Notes under the pieces: model-generated | The model's input: only the letters and a program-made list of their open reading frames with translations | The model's database searches: none | What the model was told of the DNA's origin: nothing | Shown here: positions 49,527 to 58,596 of the stretch, piece by piece | How the letters are laid out: the number at the start of each line of letters is the position of its first letter | Position numbering within the stretch: the first letter of the stretch is position 1 | Translations under genes and position numbers: made by a program | Source of the DNA: an uncultured Parasutterella sp. | GTDB lineage: Bacteria; Pseudomonadota; Gammaproteobacteria; Burkholderiales; Burkholderiaceae_F | NCBI GenBank assembly: GCA_900766055.1 | Contig: CAAFTZ010000098.1 | Coordinates: forward strand, 1-59,749 | Reading direction: 5' to 3' | DNA: 59,749 nt

Positions 49527-50294
49527 CTACGCAATACTATTGACGACAGCCACCGCATTCAACGTTCTCGGGAAACCGTTCAGCGGAACGGCCACCTGAA
49601 GAGCGTCAATCAGGTTCTGCTTTGTCGCGCCTTCCTTAAGGTTTGCTCCGGCGTGAGCTTTAAGCTGAGCTTCGCATCCGCCAAGAGCTGCAATTGCGGC
49701 AAATACGACCAATTCTCGGTCCTTAACCGACATCCCGGTGCGTGTGTAGAAATCACCGAAACAGTATCCGGACAAATCATCGATCATGAGCGGTTTCATC
49801 GGCTCGGTCGTGTTCTTGTGCATCTGAGTAATTGCGTCTCCGAAAATCGCTGTCTGGACTTCAATGCCTTTAGCCAAGCGATTTTGGTCGTTAACGGTTG
49901 TCTGAGATGCTAAGGGAAGACGGACACCGGCGTCTTTAAGAGCTTCGTTAACGCCCTCTAAAGCTTCTTTAACTCGTCCAACCCCGACGTACGGCGCCGT
50001 CTGATAAACCGCCTCTTTGATCGCAATCGGTTCAACACCGGCTTTCAAAGCGGCGGCTGTAACATCTTCGGCTTCTTCGGAAAGCCCTTGAGCCGCACAT
50101 GTAGCTAATAAAACAAAATATTTTTGATTCGTAGAAAGCGTTGTTCCCCGCTTAGTAAGGTTCATCATTCTTGCGATGATGGCGTCCATATCCGGATCTT
50201 GATTGCTTTCTTTTGCACTAACGGTATTTGTCATAACTGCTCCTGCTGCACCAATAGTGGCAGACAGTAATACTTTTCTTCTGTTGAGAATCAT
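49527..50294 (-). CDS. Tat-exported carboxymuconolactone decarboxylase-family protein (two domains)
   Basis: A 255-residue protein with an export signal of twin-arginine type (MILNRRKVLLSATIGAAGAV, cleavage near VSA/KES). Two AhpD/CMD-type helical domains follow: residues about 50-125 (DVTAAALKAGVEPIAIKEAV) and about 165-245 (GGCEAQLKAHAGANLKEGAT). The second has a Cys and a His in the order used by the family but lacks a CxxC redox pair, so peroxidase activity is doubtful. The ATG at 50294 with AAGGGG is preferred to 50336. It is divergent from a LysR gene that may control it. Confidence 0.85.
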   Translation of the reverse strand: MILNRRKVLLSATIGAAGAVMTNTVSAKESNQDPDMDAIIARMMNLTKRGTTLSTNQKYFVLLATCAAQGLSEEAEDVTAAALKAGVEPIAIKEAVYQTAPYVGVGRVKEALEGVNEALKDAGVRLPLASQTTVNDQNRLAKGIEVQTAIFGDAITQMHKNTTEPMKPLMIDDLSGYCFGDFYTRTGMSVKDRELVVFAAIAALGGCEAQLKAHAGANLKEGATKQNLIDALQVAVPLNGFPRTLNAVAVVNSIA

Positions 50295-50558
50295 AATTTT
50301 TCCCCTTTTAGTGGCATACCTCGAAAACCTGTTCATTAAGCCTGGGCTTCAGTCCTTCGCGGGCTAACGCATTATTCCTTTCCTCTCTCAAACAATCCCA
50401 AGGAGTAATTTTCGCGGTGAAAAGCCATTGCTCCTCTTAATCATTCGTTGGATAGGCTTCGCTTCTCTTATTTGTTAATTCTAGAAATTCTGTTTATTTA
50501 TTTCCAATACCTATTTACAATCGCTTTTAATGCAATAAATACATAAATTGAGAATCTC
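50295..50558. other. Divergent promoter region between CMD-family and LysR genes
   Basis: This 264-bp region is AT-rich on the LysR side. It contains the palindrome TTCTAGAA within a wider imperfect repeat (AATTCTAGAAATT, about 50478-50490) about 70 bp before the LysR start, a plausible LysR recognition site. No other gene seen. Confidence 0.4.
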
Positions 50559-51446
50559 ATGGACCTTAGAGTATTGATGTCGTTTGTTACGGTGTGCAGG
50601 CTGGGAAACATCACACGTGCGGCCGAAGCCCTTTACATTTCGCAGCCTGCTCTGACGCGACAAATCCAGGAACTTGAACAGGAACTAGGATGCAAGTTGT
50701 TGGTTAGAAGTACCCGTAGTTTGTCTCTCACCGAAAACGGCTATCTCTTTTTGCTCCGCGCACAAGAAATATTAGACCTTGCCAAACAAGCCAAAACTGA
50801 ACTGTCTGAAAACGGAGATATCCTCCACGGCGTCATCCGCGTCGGCATCGTGGAAAGCAAAATCATGGATTACTTTGCCGATGCCGTGGTGCAGTTCAAC
50901 AAAAAATATCCGCACGTTCAGTTCGAGGTTTATTCGGCAGACGGCGATGACTTAAAACGCAACCTCGATGAAAACAAACTCGACATAGCACTCCTTATCG
51001 AACCGGTTGAGAGTGCCAAATACACCAAGATTCCTATTGAAGTAACGGAAAAATGGGGGCTTGTCATACGAAGCGAAGAGGTCTCGCCTAAAAAGAAGAC
51101 ATTAAGTTATGAAGAAATTATTGAGAGAACTCTGATTCTCCCTAGACGCTACATCGTTCTCTCGGAAATCAGCAGCTGGTTTAAAGTTCCTGAAAGCAAA
51201 TTCAAGGTTATCGCCTACCACAACCTCGCATCCAACGCTTTAAGAATGGTGGAAAAAGGTCTCGGCTCTCTGCTCTGTATTGAGGGAAGTTTTACGAACC
51301 GCCCCCGGGAAGGTCTTCGCTTCCTTCCGCTCTCTCCCGAAAGAACGACTTCTCATGTGGCCGTTCGCAAGAAAAACCGCAAGCTCTCCAAACCCTGCGA
51401 AATTTTCTGGGCGGATATTGAACAGTATTTTCCTGTCCGCAAATAA
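50559..51446 (+). CDS. LysR-family transcriptional regulator
   Basis: A canonical 295-residue LysR protein. The helix-turn-helix is textbook: NITRAAEALYISQPALTRQI followed by LEQELGCKLLVRSTRSLSLT (residues 17-60). The effector domain starts near residue 90 (GVIRVGIVESKIMDYFADAV). It is flanked by the divergent CMD-family gene and, convergently, a DASS carrier gene; either may be a target, the divergent one being the usual case. Confidence 0.95.
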   Translation: MDLRVLMSFVTVCRLGNITRAAEALYISQPALTRQIQELEQELGCKLLVRSTRSLSLTENGYLFLLRAQEILDLAKQAKTELSENGDILHGVIRVGIVESKIMDYFADAVVQFNKKYPHVQFEVYSADGDDLKRNLDENKLDIALLIEPVESAKYTKIPIEVTEKWGLVIRSEEVSPKKKTLSYEEIIERTLILPRRYIVLSEISSWFKVPESKFKVIAYHNLASNALRMVEKGLGSLLCIEGSFTNRPREGLRFLPLSPERTTSHVAVRKKNRKLSKPCEIFWADIEQYFPVRK

Positions 51447-51487
51447 TTAAGGCCCGAGCATATTCGCTCAGGCCTGAATCTTTCTTC

Positions 51488-51520
51488 AATCCGACGATTT
51501 CTCAACCGTCGGATTTTTTG
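51488..51520 (+). terminator. Terminator between the convergent LysR and DASS genes
   Basis: AATCCGACG and CGTCGGATT form a perfect 9-bp stem followed by TTTTG on the plus strand. Confidence 0.82.
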
Positions 51521-53053
51521 TTACTTAGGCATCGGGAGCTGGAGCACGTCTCCGAGAACCATGCAGACGCCTGAAATAACGATGATGGAAATGACATTCA
51601 GCCAGAAACCCGCTTTGATCATTTCACCGATTTGGATACGGCCGGTACCAAAAATAATCGCATTCGGAGGAGTCGCAACCGGCATCATGAAGGCGGCAGA
51701 AGCACCGATTGTCGTGACCAATAGAACCTGTTCGGTCGGAATACCGAGAACAGGAGCCGCAGCTGCCAGTAGCGGAAGCATAGTAGCGGCCAGAGCGGTA
51801 TTAGAAGTGAATTCCGTTGCGAAGATCACCAAAGTTGCAACACCCAAAACCACCAGGACAGGAGGCAGTCCGACGAAGGCTGTAGCCTGAGCTGCGATGA
51901 GGTTAGCTGCGCCCGTTGCCTGAATGCAGGCTGCCATGGATAAACCCCCGCCGAATAGCAGGAGCACGTCCCAGGGAATGTTATCGCAGTGCTTCCAGTC
52001 AAGCGCTCTTTCACCGTGGGAGAGGTTCACAGGGATGCAGAAGAGAGACACGCCTGCGGCCATCGCGATTACAGCATCGCTGACCATGCGGAAAGGACGG
52101 ACACCGTTTTCTAGCGTGAAGGAACGAATCTGAGAGCCGAAGCACCAGAGAACCACGGCACAGATAAAGACAACCAGGACAGAGATTTCACCGCGGGTCG
52201 GTTTACCGATGTTCTTTAATTCGGTACGGATCCACTCACGGCCTCCGGCAATCTTTTGAATCTGTTCTCTGAAGAGCACCTTAGTTAAGAGGAGCCAGGA
52301 AAGAGGCATAAGGAGAAGAACCACCGGCATACCGACCTTCATCCACTGAACGATGGAAACATCCACACCGTAAGTCTGCTGGACGAAGCGAACGAAGATA
52401 CCGTTAGGAGGCGAACCGATGATCGTTCCCATACCGCCGATGGAAGCACCGTAAGCTACGGCTAACAGGACGCAGATACCGAAGTTTCTTTCACCCTTGG
52501 TAATGGTTGGTGAGTCGGAGTTCTGACGAACCACGGACATAACGGCGATTGCAATCGGAACCATCATAGCGGCGGTTGCCGTATTGGACACCCACATGGA
52601 AATGAAACCCGTTGCAATCATCACACCGGCGATAATGGCGCCTGGAGAAGTACCGACAATCTGCATCGTCTTTAAAGCGATGCGCTTGTCCAAACCCCAG
52701 CGCTGAATACCTGCCGCCAGCAGGAAGCCGCCTAAGAACAGGTAGATCGTGTCAGAGGCATACGGCGTCAGCGTTTTGGCGAGCGTTGTGACGTCACAAA
52801 GGGGATAAAGAATAATCGGAAGAAGCGCTGTGACGGCAATCGGAACTGTTTCCGTAAACCACCAAAGGGCCATCCATAGCAGAATAGCCAAGCAGGCCTT
52901 TGCGGCATGGGAGACAGGGACCGAAGCTCCGGCACCGTTAACATACGCGTCCGGAAGAACCCAATATAAAAGCAGGGCTAAAACAGGGGCTGCAAAAAGA
53001 GCAATCGTTTTCGACTGTCTCGAGAAGGAACCCATTTGCAGTGGTGTTTCCAT
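51521..53053 (-). CDS. DASS/SLC13-family sodium:dicarboxylate symporter
   Basis: Inner-membrane carrier of 510 residues, about eleven helices plus two re-entrant hairpins. The paired SNT signatures that bind sodium and carboxylate are present: WVSNTATAAMMVPIAI in the first half and FTSNTALAATMLPLL in the second, with ATPPNAIIFGTG after it. The family imports succinate, fumarate, malate or other di- and tricarboxylates. It has its own upstream region with conspicuous inverted repeats and probably its own promoter. Confidence 0.93.
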   Translation of the reverse strand: METPLQMGSFSRQSKTIALFAAPVLALLLYWVLPDAYVNGAGASVPVSHAAKACLAILLWMALWWFTETVPIAVTALLPIILYPLCDVTTLAKTLTPYASDTIYLFLGGFLLAAGIQRWGLDKRIALKTMQIVGTSPGAIIAGVMIATGFISMWVSNTATAAMMVPIAIAVMSVVRQNSDSPTITKGERNFGICVLLAVAYGASIGGMGTIIGSPPNGIFVRFVQQTYGVDVSIVQWMKVGMPVVLLLMPLSWLLLTKVLFREQIQKIAGGREWIRTELKNIGKPTRGEISVLVVFICAVVLWCFGSQIRSFTLENGVRPFRMVSDAVIAMAAGVSLFCIPVNLSHGERALDWKHCDNIPWDVLLLFGGGLSMAACIQATGAANLIAAQATAFVGLPPVLVVLGVATLVIFATEFTSNTALAATMLPLLAAAAPVLGIPTEQVLLVTTIGASAAFMMPVATPPNAIIFGTGRIQIGEMIKAGFWLNVISIIVISGVCMVLGDVLQLPMPK

Positions 53054-53156
53054 TGATACTCCTATGTATTTGAGTTATCGAGCAGCTGTGCTCAAGGCGA
53101 AACAGATTTATTTAAGCACAAAAATTTGTTTATTCTTCGCGAGGCAAATTAAAAAT

Positions 53157-53170
53157 TTCAACAGGTTGAA
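53157..53170. repeat. Short perfect palindrome upstream of the DASS gene
   Basis: TTCAAC-AG-GTTGAA, about 105 bp upstream of the DASS start codon and 3 bp from the long inverted repeat. On the minus strand it is followed by ATTTTTAA and could act with the longer hairpin to end msbA transcripts. Confidence 0.6.
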
Positions 53171-53173
53171 TCT

Positions 53174-53214
53174 AAATAGCACAATGCGAAATTTAATTTC
53201 GTATTGTGCTATTT
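53174..53214. repeat. Near-perfect 19-bp inverted repeat between msbA and the DASS gene
   Basis: The arms start AAATAGCACAAT and end ATTGTGCTATTT, pairing over 19 bp with a single G-T position and a 3-nt loop. No direct T-run follows on the minus strand; on the plus strand GTTGTTTTTG follows. It could be an operator or a transcript-end structure. Confidence 0.75.
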
Positions 53215-53254
53215 GTTGTTTTTGATGTAGGCGCTTTTAGAACACCTTTATCCG

Positions 53255-55030
53255 TTAAGCCTTTTGTGTCTCAGAGTTTTCGGGCTTCTGGTGACTGAAT
53301 TGAATCTTATAGAGCCGAGCATAAGGACCGTCCTTTTCCAGAAGCTCGAAATGGGTTCCGGCCTCTACTATCGTCCCCTGATCCATCACGACGATCATAT
53401 CGGCATCCACAATGGTGGAGAGACGGTGCGCCACCACAAAGCTCGTGCGACCTTCTCTGAGTTTGTCCAAAGAGGCCTGAATGTACTTTTCGCTTTCCGT
53501 ATCCAAAGCACTGGTGGCCTCGTCAAGAAGCAGAATCGGAGCATCTTTCAGGAGTGCGCGTGCGATGGAGACACGCTGTCTTTGGCCGCCGGAAAGTTTC
53601 GATCCGCCCTCACCGATCCGAGTCTGAAGACCTTCGGGAAGCGAATCGATCAGCGGCTTGAGGTAGGCGGCTTCGGCTGCCTGCATGATTTCTTCCTCTG
53701 TCACGGATCTTACCGCTCCGAAAGCAATATTGGCGGCAATGGTGTCGTCAAAGAGCATGACTTCCTGAGTCACGATTGCCACCTGACGGCGAATGCTCTC
53801 CAGCGTCATCTCGTTCTGAGGTATACCGTCAAATAAGATCTCTCCTTTCGTCGGCACCATAAAGCGAGGAATCATGTTGATGATAGTGCTCTTTCCGGCG
53901 CCAGAAGCGCCCACAAAAGCGATCATCTTGCCGGCCTTAGCCTTCAGACTGAAATCCTTGAGCGAAGGCTCGAGCGCATTGGGATACTTGTACCAAACGT
54001 TCTTAAATTCGACATTGCCTTTAACGCGTTCGATGTCTTTCGAGCCGGGATCCTTTTCCAGCGGAATATCGATCATCTCAAAAAGGCTCTCGGCTGCGGC
54101 GCCCATGCTGGCAATCGTGCCGTTTAAGCCCGCAAGCTTACGAATCGCGGGCATCATAAGAAGCATCGCAGAGATATAGGTCACGAATTCGGCCAGAGAG
54201 AGCTGACCTCTCTGAGCCTGGAGCAATGCCACACAAACCACAATGGCAACACCGCAGATACTGACCAATTGAGTCGCAGGGGTGCCGAGACCCTTGACGA
54301 TCTGCTGACGCATAGTCAGGCCTTTTAATCGGCGGTTGATGTGACCGAAACGCTCTTCTTCAAATTTATAGGCGTTGTAAACCTTGATCAGACGTTCGGA
54401 ACGATAAGTTTCATTGAGCTGGCTCAAGATTTGGCCGAAGGTCACCTGGCTGTCGGACGTCAGCTTCTTGAGACGCTTGCTCACCGTTCTCAATATATAA
54501 ATCAGGATCGGAGCAACAATGAACGTTACTAAAGTCAGCTGCCAGTTATGCCAAAAAAGAACACAAAGCAAAGCAGCAACCTGAAGAGAGTCACGCACAA
54601 GCACCGTCAGCACTTGAGAAGCGCCGGACAGGGCCTGGGAAGCTTCATTTACGAAGCGGGAAACCACACGGCCTGACTCCTGGCTCTGGACGACTTCTTC
54701 AGGCCAGCGAATCATATGGTCAAACATTAAGGAACGGAGTTTGACCAAGATTTCCTGAGAAACTTTTTGAAGCAGATAAGAAGAACAGAACTGGCCTCCT
54801 CCGTGAAGGACGGAAATGCCGATCAGTGCGATCGGGGCCCAAATTGCCACCAGGCCGTTTTTTTGATAGAAACCTAAATCAGTGAGCTTGCCCATCAGCA
54901 AAGCCATCAGCGATGAGCCGGCTGCCGCGGCGATCATGGCGACCAACGCGAGAAAGATGTAGAACTTGTAAGGCGGTAAGTAGGCAAAGAGCCTCATTAA
55001 AGGTTCTTTTTTGATCTTAACGGATTTCAA
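53255..55030 (-). CDS. msbA: Lipid A export ATP-binding/permease protein MsbA
   Basis: Homodimeric ABC exporter that flips lipid A-core across the inner membrane. The 591 residues comprise six membrane helices (about 1-320) and a nucleotide-binding domain: Walker A GASGAGKST (about 382-390), Q-loop VAIVTQEVML, signature LSGGQRQRVSIARAL, Walker B ILLLDEATSALD and switch His in VAHRLS. It is divergent from a GT9 heptosyltransferase-like gene, consistent with LPS assembly. Confidence 0.93.
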   Translation of the reverse strand: MKSVKIKKEPLMRLFAYLPPYKFYIFLALVAMIAAAAGSSLMALLMGKLTDLGFYQKNGLVAIWAPIALIGISVLHGGGQFCSSYLLQKVSQEILVKLRSLMFDHMIRWPEEVVQSQESGRVVSRFVNEASQALSGASQVLTVLVRDSLQVAALLCVLFWHNWQLTLVTFIVAPILIYILRTVSKRLKKLTSDSQVTFGQILSQLNETYRSERLIKVYNAYKFEEERFGHINRRLKGLTMRQQIVKGLGTPATQLVSICGVAIVVCVALLQAQRGQLSLAEFVTYISAMLLMMPAIRKLAGLNGTIASMGAAAESLFEMIDIPLEKDPGSKDIERVKGNVEFKNVWYKYPNALEPSLKDFSLKAKAGKMIAFVGASGAGKSTIINMIPRFMVPTKGEILFDGIPQNEMTLESIRRQVAIVTQEVMLFDDTIAANIAFGAVRSVTEEEIMQAAEAAYLKPLIDSLPEGLQTRIGEGGSKLSGGQRQRVSIARALLKDAPILLLDEATSALDTESEKYIQASLDKLREGRTSFVVAHRLSTIVDADMIVVMDQGTIVEAGTHFELLEKDGPYARLYKIQFSHQKPENSETQKA

Positions 55031-55118
55031 CTCTATCCTCGTTAGCTTAGGTGCAGGTAGTTTAACCAGTCGGCAGGCGTTAGACTAGGCAAACACATAT
55101 ATCTTTGAAACAGTTTTT

Positions 55119-56060
55119 ATGGCAACACTACTCGTCAGGTTACCTAATCATGTCGGCGACGCCGTCATGACCATGCCGGCCTTGAATCTTTTGGAGGCCG
55201 CCGGATTTAAGCTTTACCTTATCGGCAAGCCTTTTGTCGGAGAATTATTCGAGGGCACCAACCGCCGCTTCGACCCGATCGAAGGAAATTTGTTAGACGA
55301 CATCAAGCGCATTCGCGATTTAGCTGCCTCCGTTAAGAATCCCCGAGGCATTCTGATGCCGAACTCTTTCGGATCTGCTCTTTTATTTAAGAGCGCGGGC
55401 ATTCAGAGCACCGGCTTAGCGACTGACGGACGCTCGTTTCTTTTAGAGCACGCCATTCCGGAACCTCCGAGAATGCATGAAGTCGAACGCTTCTGGTACG
55501 TTGCCTACGAAGCACTCAAAGCCATGGGTATCAAGCCGCCTTACACGAAGCTCAGTAAGCGCATCAATATGAAGCTGGCCGCGCGCAACGAAGCCGGCGC
55601 CCGCAACTTGGCTGCGAAGATCGGACTGCCCAAACGCTACGCGATCCTTGCGCCGATCGCTAAAGGACGCCACGAAGGCAAAGAAAAGTACTGGCGTCAC
55701 TTCAATGAACTGTGTAAGCCGCTTCGCGACAGAGGCATTGAACCTGTTGTCTTCCCGGCTGCAGACGAAACCGAAGCAGCTAAGGCCGCTTGTCCTGATG
55801 CGACTATTTATGAACCGACGAGTCTCGGTAATTTTGCCGCCCTATGCGAAAAAGCCGCCATCGTTATTGCTAATGACTCGGGCGTGAGCCACATCGCCGC
55901 CGCCGTGGGTGCGCCGCAGATTACTATCGTCGGCGTTACCGACACAGACCGCACGAGCCCCTGGAATGAGAAAAATATCATTGTCGGCCGTAAAGGACGC
56001 TGGCCTGAGGTCGAAGAAGTTATTACTGCCATTAATGACGTTTTAAAGGCCAAAAAATAA
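55119..56060 (+). CDS. Glycosyltransferase family 9 (ADP-heptose:LPS heptosyltransferase-like)
   Basis: A 313-residue GT-B enzyme. The N-terminal LLVRLPNHVGDAVMTMPAL is the acceptor-side motif of WaaC/WaaF enzymes. The C-terminal donor site is IVIANDSGVSHIAAAVGAPQ, followed by TDTDRTSPW. It probably adds a heptose to inner-core LPS; whether it corresponds to heptosyltransferase I, II or another member is not certain. It is divergent from msbA and precedes an EamA transporter. Confidence 0.88.
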   Translation: MATLLVRLPNHVGDAVMTMPALNLLEAAGFKLYLIGKPFVGELFEGTNRRFDPIEGNLLDDIKRIRDLAASVKNPRGILMPNSFGSALLFKSAGIQSTGLATDGRSFLLEHAIPEPPRMHEVERFWYVAYEALKAMGIKPPYTKLSKRINMKLAARNEAGARNLAAKIGLPKRYAILAPIAKGRHEGKEKYWRHFNELCKPLRDRGIEPVVFPAADETEAAKAACPDATIYEPTSLGNFAALCEKAAIVIANDSGVSHIAAAVGAPQITIVGVTDTDRTSPWNEKNIIVGRKGRWPEVEEVITAINDVLKAKK

Positions 56061-56098
56061 TTAGTATGTGACATCGTACGAGGAGCGAAAACTCCTCG

Positions 56099-57028
56099 AT
56101 GTGTATTCACTCGGATCTCGGACTTCACAACATGTTTGCGCAATCGCTTTGGTCCTTGGCTGCCGCGGCCTTCTTTTCTATGATGGCCGCCTGTGTGAAG
56201 TACTGCAATGATGTTTTCGGACCCCTGGAGCTGGTTTTCTACCGCTCGCTTTTCACGACCCTTTTTGTATTCATTACGGTTTCTCTTCGCGGAGAAACTT
56301 TAAAGACCCAATATCCGATGCTGCATCTGCGGCGTGATGTTCTCGGATTTGCCTCCGTCGCGATTTGGTTCTTTACGCTGGGCATGCTCCCGCTCGGCAC
56401 CAACATTACGCTCACCTACTCCACTCCGCTTTTTTTAGCGCTGAACTTTATTTTGCTGGCGCTCTGGAAAAAGGAGCAGCCCGAATGGCCCTTGATCGGC
56501 TCTATTCTTCTCGGCTTTATCGGCATAGTGGTTGTCATGAGGCCTTCTTTTTTGAGCGGAGATGCGGTCCCGGCCCTGCTTTGCCTCTTTGTTGCCTTCA
56601 TCGATTTGTTCGGATATTGGCAAATTCGATTCTTAGGCCAAGTGCACGAACCCTCCTGGCGAGTTGTCTTTTATTACTCGCTTTTCTGCACGGTGGGTGC
56701 TCTGTTAGGCGTTCTCTTTTTTGAAGACGGATTTCACATGCCCAATGCCAGGGCTGCTGTCGCTGCCTTCCTAATGTGCCTTTTTGCTACGGCCGGAATG
56801 CTGGCCAGCACACGAGCTTGGATCGGCGGAAATATGCTGCTGGTTTCGTGCCTCGGATTTTCTGCGATTCCGTTCTCCGAGCTCATCGGTATCTTCTTCT
56901 TTAAAAACATTCCCGACACACTGTCTCTTGTCGGTATGACGATCGTCGCCGCAGCCGGGATGATCGCTACCGTCTACACCAAAAAAGCGGAGAAAGCCGC
57001 CTCAGTCTCAGGACAAAAAGATTCATAG
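56099..57028 (+). CDS. EamA/DMT-superfamily transporter
   Basis: A ten-helix inner-membrane protein of 309 residues (298 if started at the ATG at 56132, which is also plausible). Two EamA repeats are visible: SLWSLAAAAFFSMMAACVKY onward with TNITLTYSTPLFLALNF, and a second from about residue 160. It belongs to the drug/metabolite exporter group, often amino acid or metabolite exporters. A hairpin CGAGGAG-CGAAAA-CTCCTCG (56079-56098) directly precedes the first ATG and contains the ribosome site. Confidence 0.88.
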   Translation: MCIHSDLGLHNMFAQSLWSLAAAAFFSMMAACVKYCNDVFGPLELVFYRSLFTTLFVFITVSLRGETLKTQYPMLHLRRDVLGFASVAIWFFTLGMLPLGTNITLTYSTPLFLALNFILLALWKKEQPEWPLIGSILLGFIGIVVVMRPSFLSGDAVPALLCLFVAFIDLFGYWQIRFLGQVHEPSWRVVFYYSLFCTVGALLGVLFFEDGFHMPNARAAVAAFLMCLFATAGMLASTRAWIGGNMLLVSCLGFSAIPFSELIGIFFFKNIPDTLSLVGMTIVAAAGMIATVYTKKAEKAASVSGQKDS

Positions 57029-57122
57029 AGGCCGACATTCTTGGAGTTGCACGGTCAAATATCCCGTGTTTTTGCATCTATAATTGTTAGAAAATATTTC
57101 ATTAACTTCCCAAGGATCCCAA

Positions 57123-58502
57123 ATGCAAGCGATTTCACTTTGGCTCGCTGCCGCTATTGTCATTTTGACAGGCTGGGCAATCGTTAAGAAGTACCAAGTT
57201 AACATGGTGCTTTTTATCGCCGGTCTGCTTTTGAACATCATCGGTGTCATGAACGGCGCGACAAACTTTCTTCCAAAGAATGCCTCTGCCACAGGTTTGT
57301 TAGGCTTTGACTTCTTCGAACTCTTCCGCGCGATCTGCCGCACACAGATTGCCGGTGTCGGTTTCATTATTCTTGTTTCCGGCGGTTTTGCTCAGTACAT
57401 GAAAGACGTCGGTGCTTCCGACCGTTTCGTTACGGTTTGCGCTAAACCGATTACCTTATTAAAGAACCCGTACCTTATCCTCGGTTTAGTGTTCATCATC
57501 GGTCACTGCCTCGGCTTGGTGATTACATCGGCTGCCGGTCTGGCCATGCTGTTGATCGTGACGGTTTATCCGCTGATCATCCGCGTCGGCTGCTCTTCTC
57601 TTTCTGCCGCTGCTGTTGTCGCCAGTGTGCTTTGCGTCGGTTATGCGCCCGCTTCCGGCGTTGCCGTGATGGCTGCCGAACTGGTTCACCTTGACCCGGT
57701 TGAATATCTGGTTTCTTATCAGTTAGTCATGGCCGCTCCTGTCGTTCTCGTGATGGCTATCACACACGTGATCGTTCAGAGATACTTCGACAAGAAGGAC
57801 GGTGTTCACGGTTATGTTGCTGACTTCGCTGAACTCGAAGCCAAGAGAAAAGAACTCGAAAAGACACCGCTCATCTACGCATGCATGCCGGTTCTTCCGC
57901 TGGTTCTCCTTCTCATCTTTAACAAGATGGTTTACAAGACCATTACGATGAACGTTGCAACCGCCATGTTCCTTTCCTGGTTCGTCTGCTTCCTCGTTGA
58001 CCTTCTCGTCAGAAGAGAAGCCAAGAAGTCCTTCGACCTGTCCTTCTCCATGTTCAAGGGCATGGGCAGCATCCTGACAAGTACTGTCGGTCTGATCTTC
58101 GTTGCCGCCTTCTTTGCTAAAGGCCTGCAGCAGACCGGTCTCATCACCTACTTGATCGACGTTGCTAAGAACTGCGGCCTCGGTGTCACAGGCACAGGCG
58201 TTGTGCTCTCCGCCATCATCGGTGTTGTTACTGTTCTTACCGGTTCCGGCGTCGCTGCTTTCACAAGCTTGGCTCACGTTATCCCGGACGTTGCACAGCA
58301 CCTCAACTCCAACGGTATCGCCATCATGCTGATGATGCATACTGCTTCTGAAATGCTGCGTGCTCTGTCCCCGGTTGCCGGCGTCATCATTATCGTGGCC
58401 GGTTTCGCAAAGGTCAGCCCGTTTGCGATTATCAAGAGAACCGCGATCCCCTGCGTCGTCGGTTACATCACAATGCTGATTATTGTTTCCGCCATCTTCT
58501 AA
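57123..58502 (+). CDS. dcuC: Anaerobic C4-dicarboxylate transporter DcuC family
   Basis: Inner-membrane carrier of 459 residues with about twelve helices, of the DcuC group that exports succinate or exchanges C4-dicarboxylates during anaerobic growth. Recognisable segments are QVNMVLFIAGLLLNIIGVMN near the start, GHCLGLVITSAAGLAMLLIV, CVGYAPASGVAVMAAE and SPVAGVIIIVAGFAKVSP near the end. The ATG at 57123 follows AAGGA; a frame open from 57084 is rejected. It has its own terminator. Confidence 0.93.
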   Translation: MQAISLWLAAAIVILTGWAIVKKYQVNMVLFIAGLLLNIIGVMNGATNFLPKNASATGLLGFDFFELFRAICRTQIAGVGFIILVSGGFAQYMKDVGASDRFVTVCAKPITLLKNPYLILGLVFIIGHCLGLVITSAAGLAMLLIVTVYPLIIRVGCSSLSAAAVVASVLCVGYAPASGVAVMAAELVHLDPVEYLVSYQLVMAAPVVLVMAITHVIVQRYFDKKDGVHGYVADFAELEAKRKELEKTPLIYACMPVLPLVLLLIFNKMVYKTITMNVATAMFLSWFVCFLVDLLVRREAKKSFDLSFSMFKGMGSILTSTVGLIFVAAFFAKGLQQTGLITYLIDVAKNCGLGVTGTGVVLSAIIGVVTVLTGSGVAAFTSLAHVIPDVAQHLNSNGIAIMLMMHTASEMLRALSPVAGVIIIVAGFAKVSPFAIIKRTAIPCVVGYITMLIIVSAIF

Positions 58503-58524
58503 TCGGCTGAAGCTCTAAAAAGCG

Positions 58525-58562
58525 AATCCCGCAGATTTCAAAAGTCTGCGGGATTATTTTTA
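58525..58562 (+). terminator. Terminator of dcuC
   Basis: AATCCCGCAGA and TCTGCGGGATT form a perfect 11-bp stem with a 9-nt loop followed by ATTTTTATC. Confidence 0.92.
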
Positions 58563-58596
58563 TCGAAGAGAGCTGCCGAAGCTCGAAAGGCTTCGA

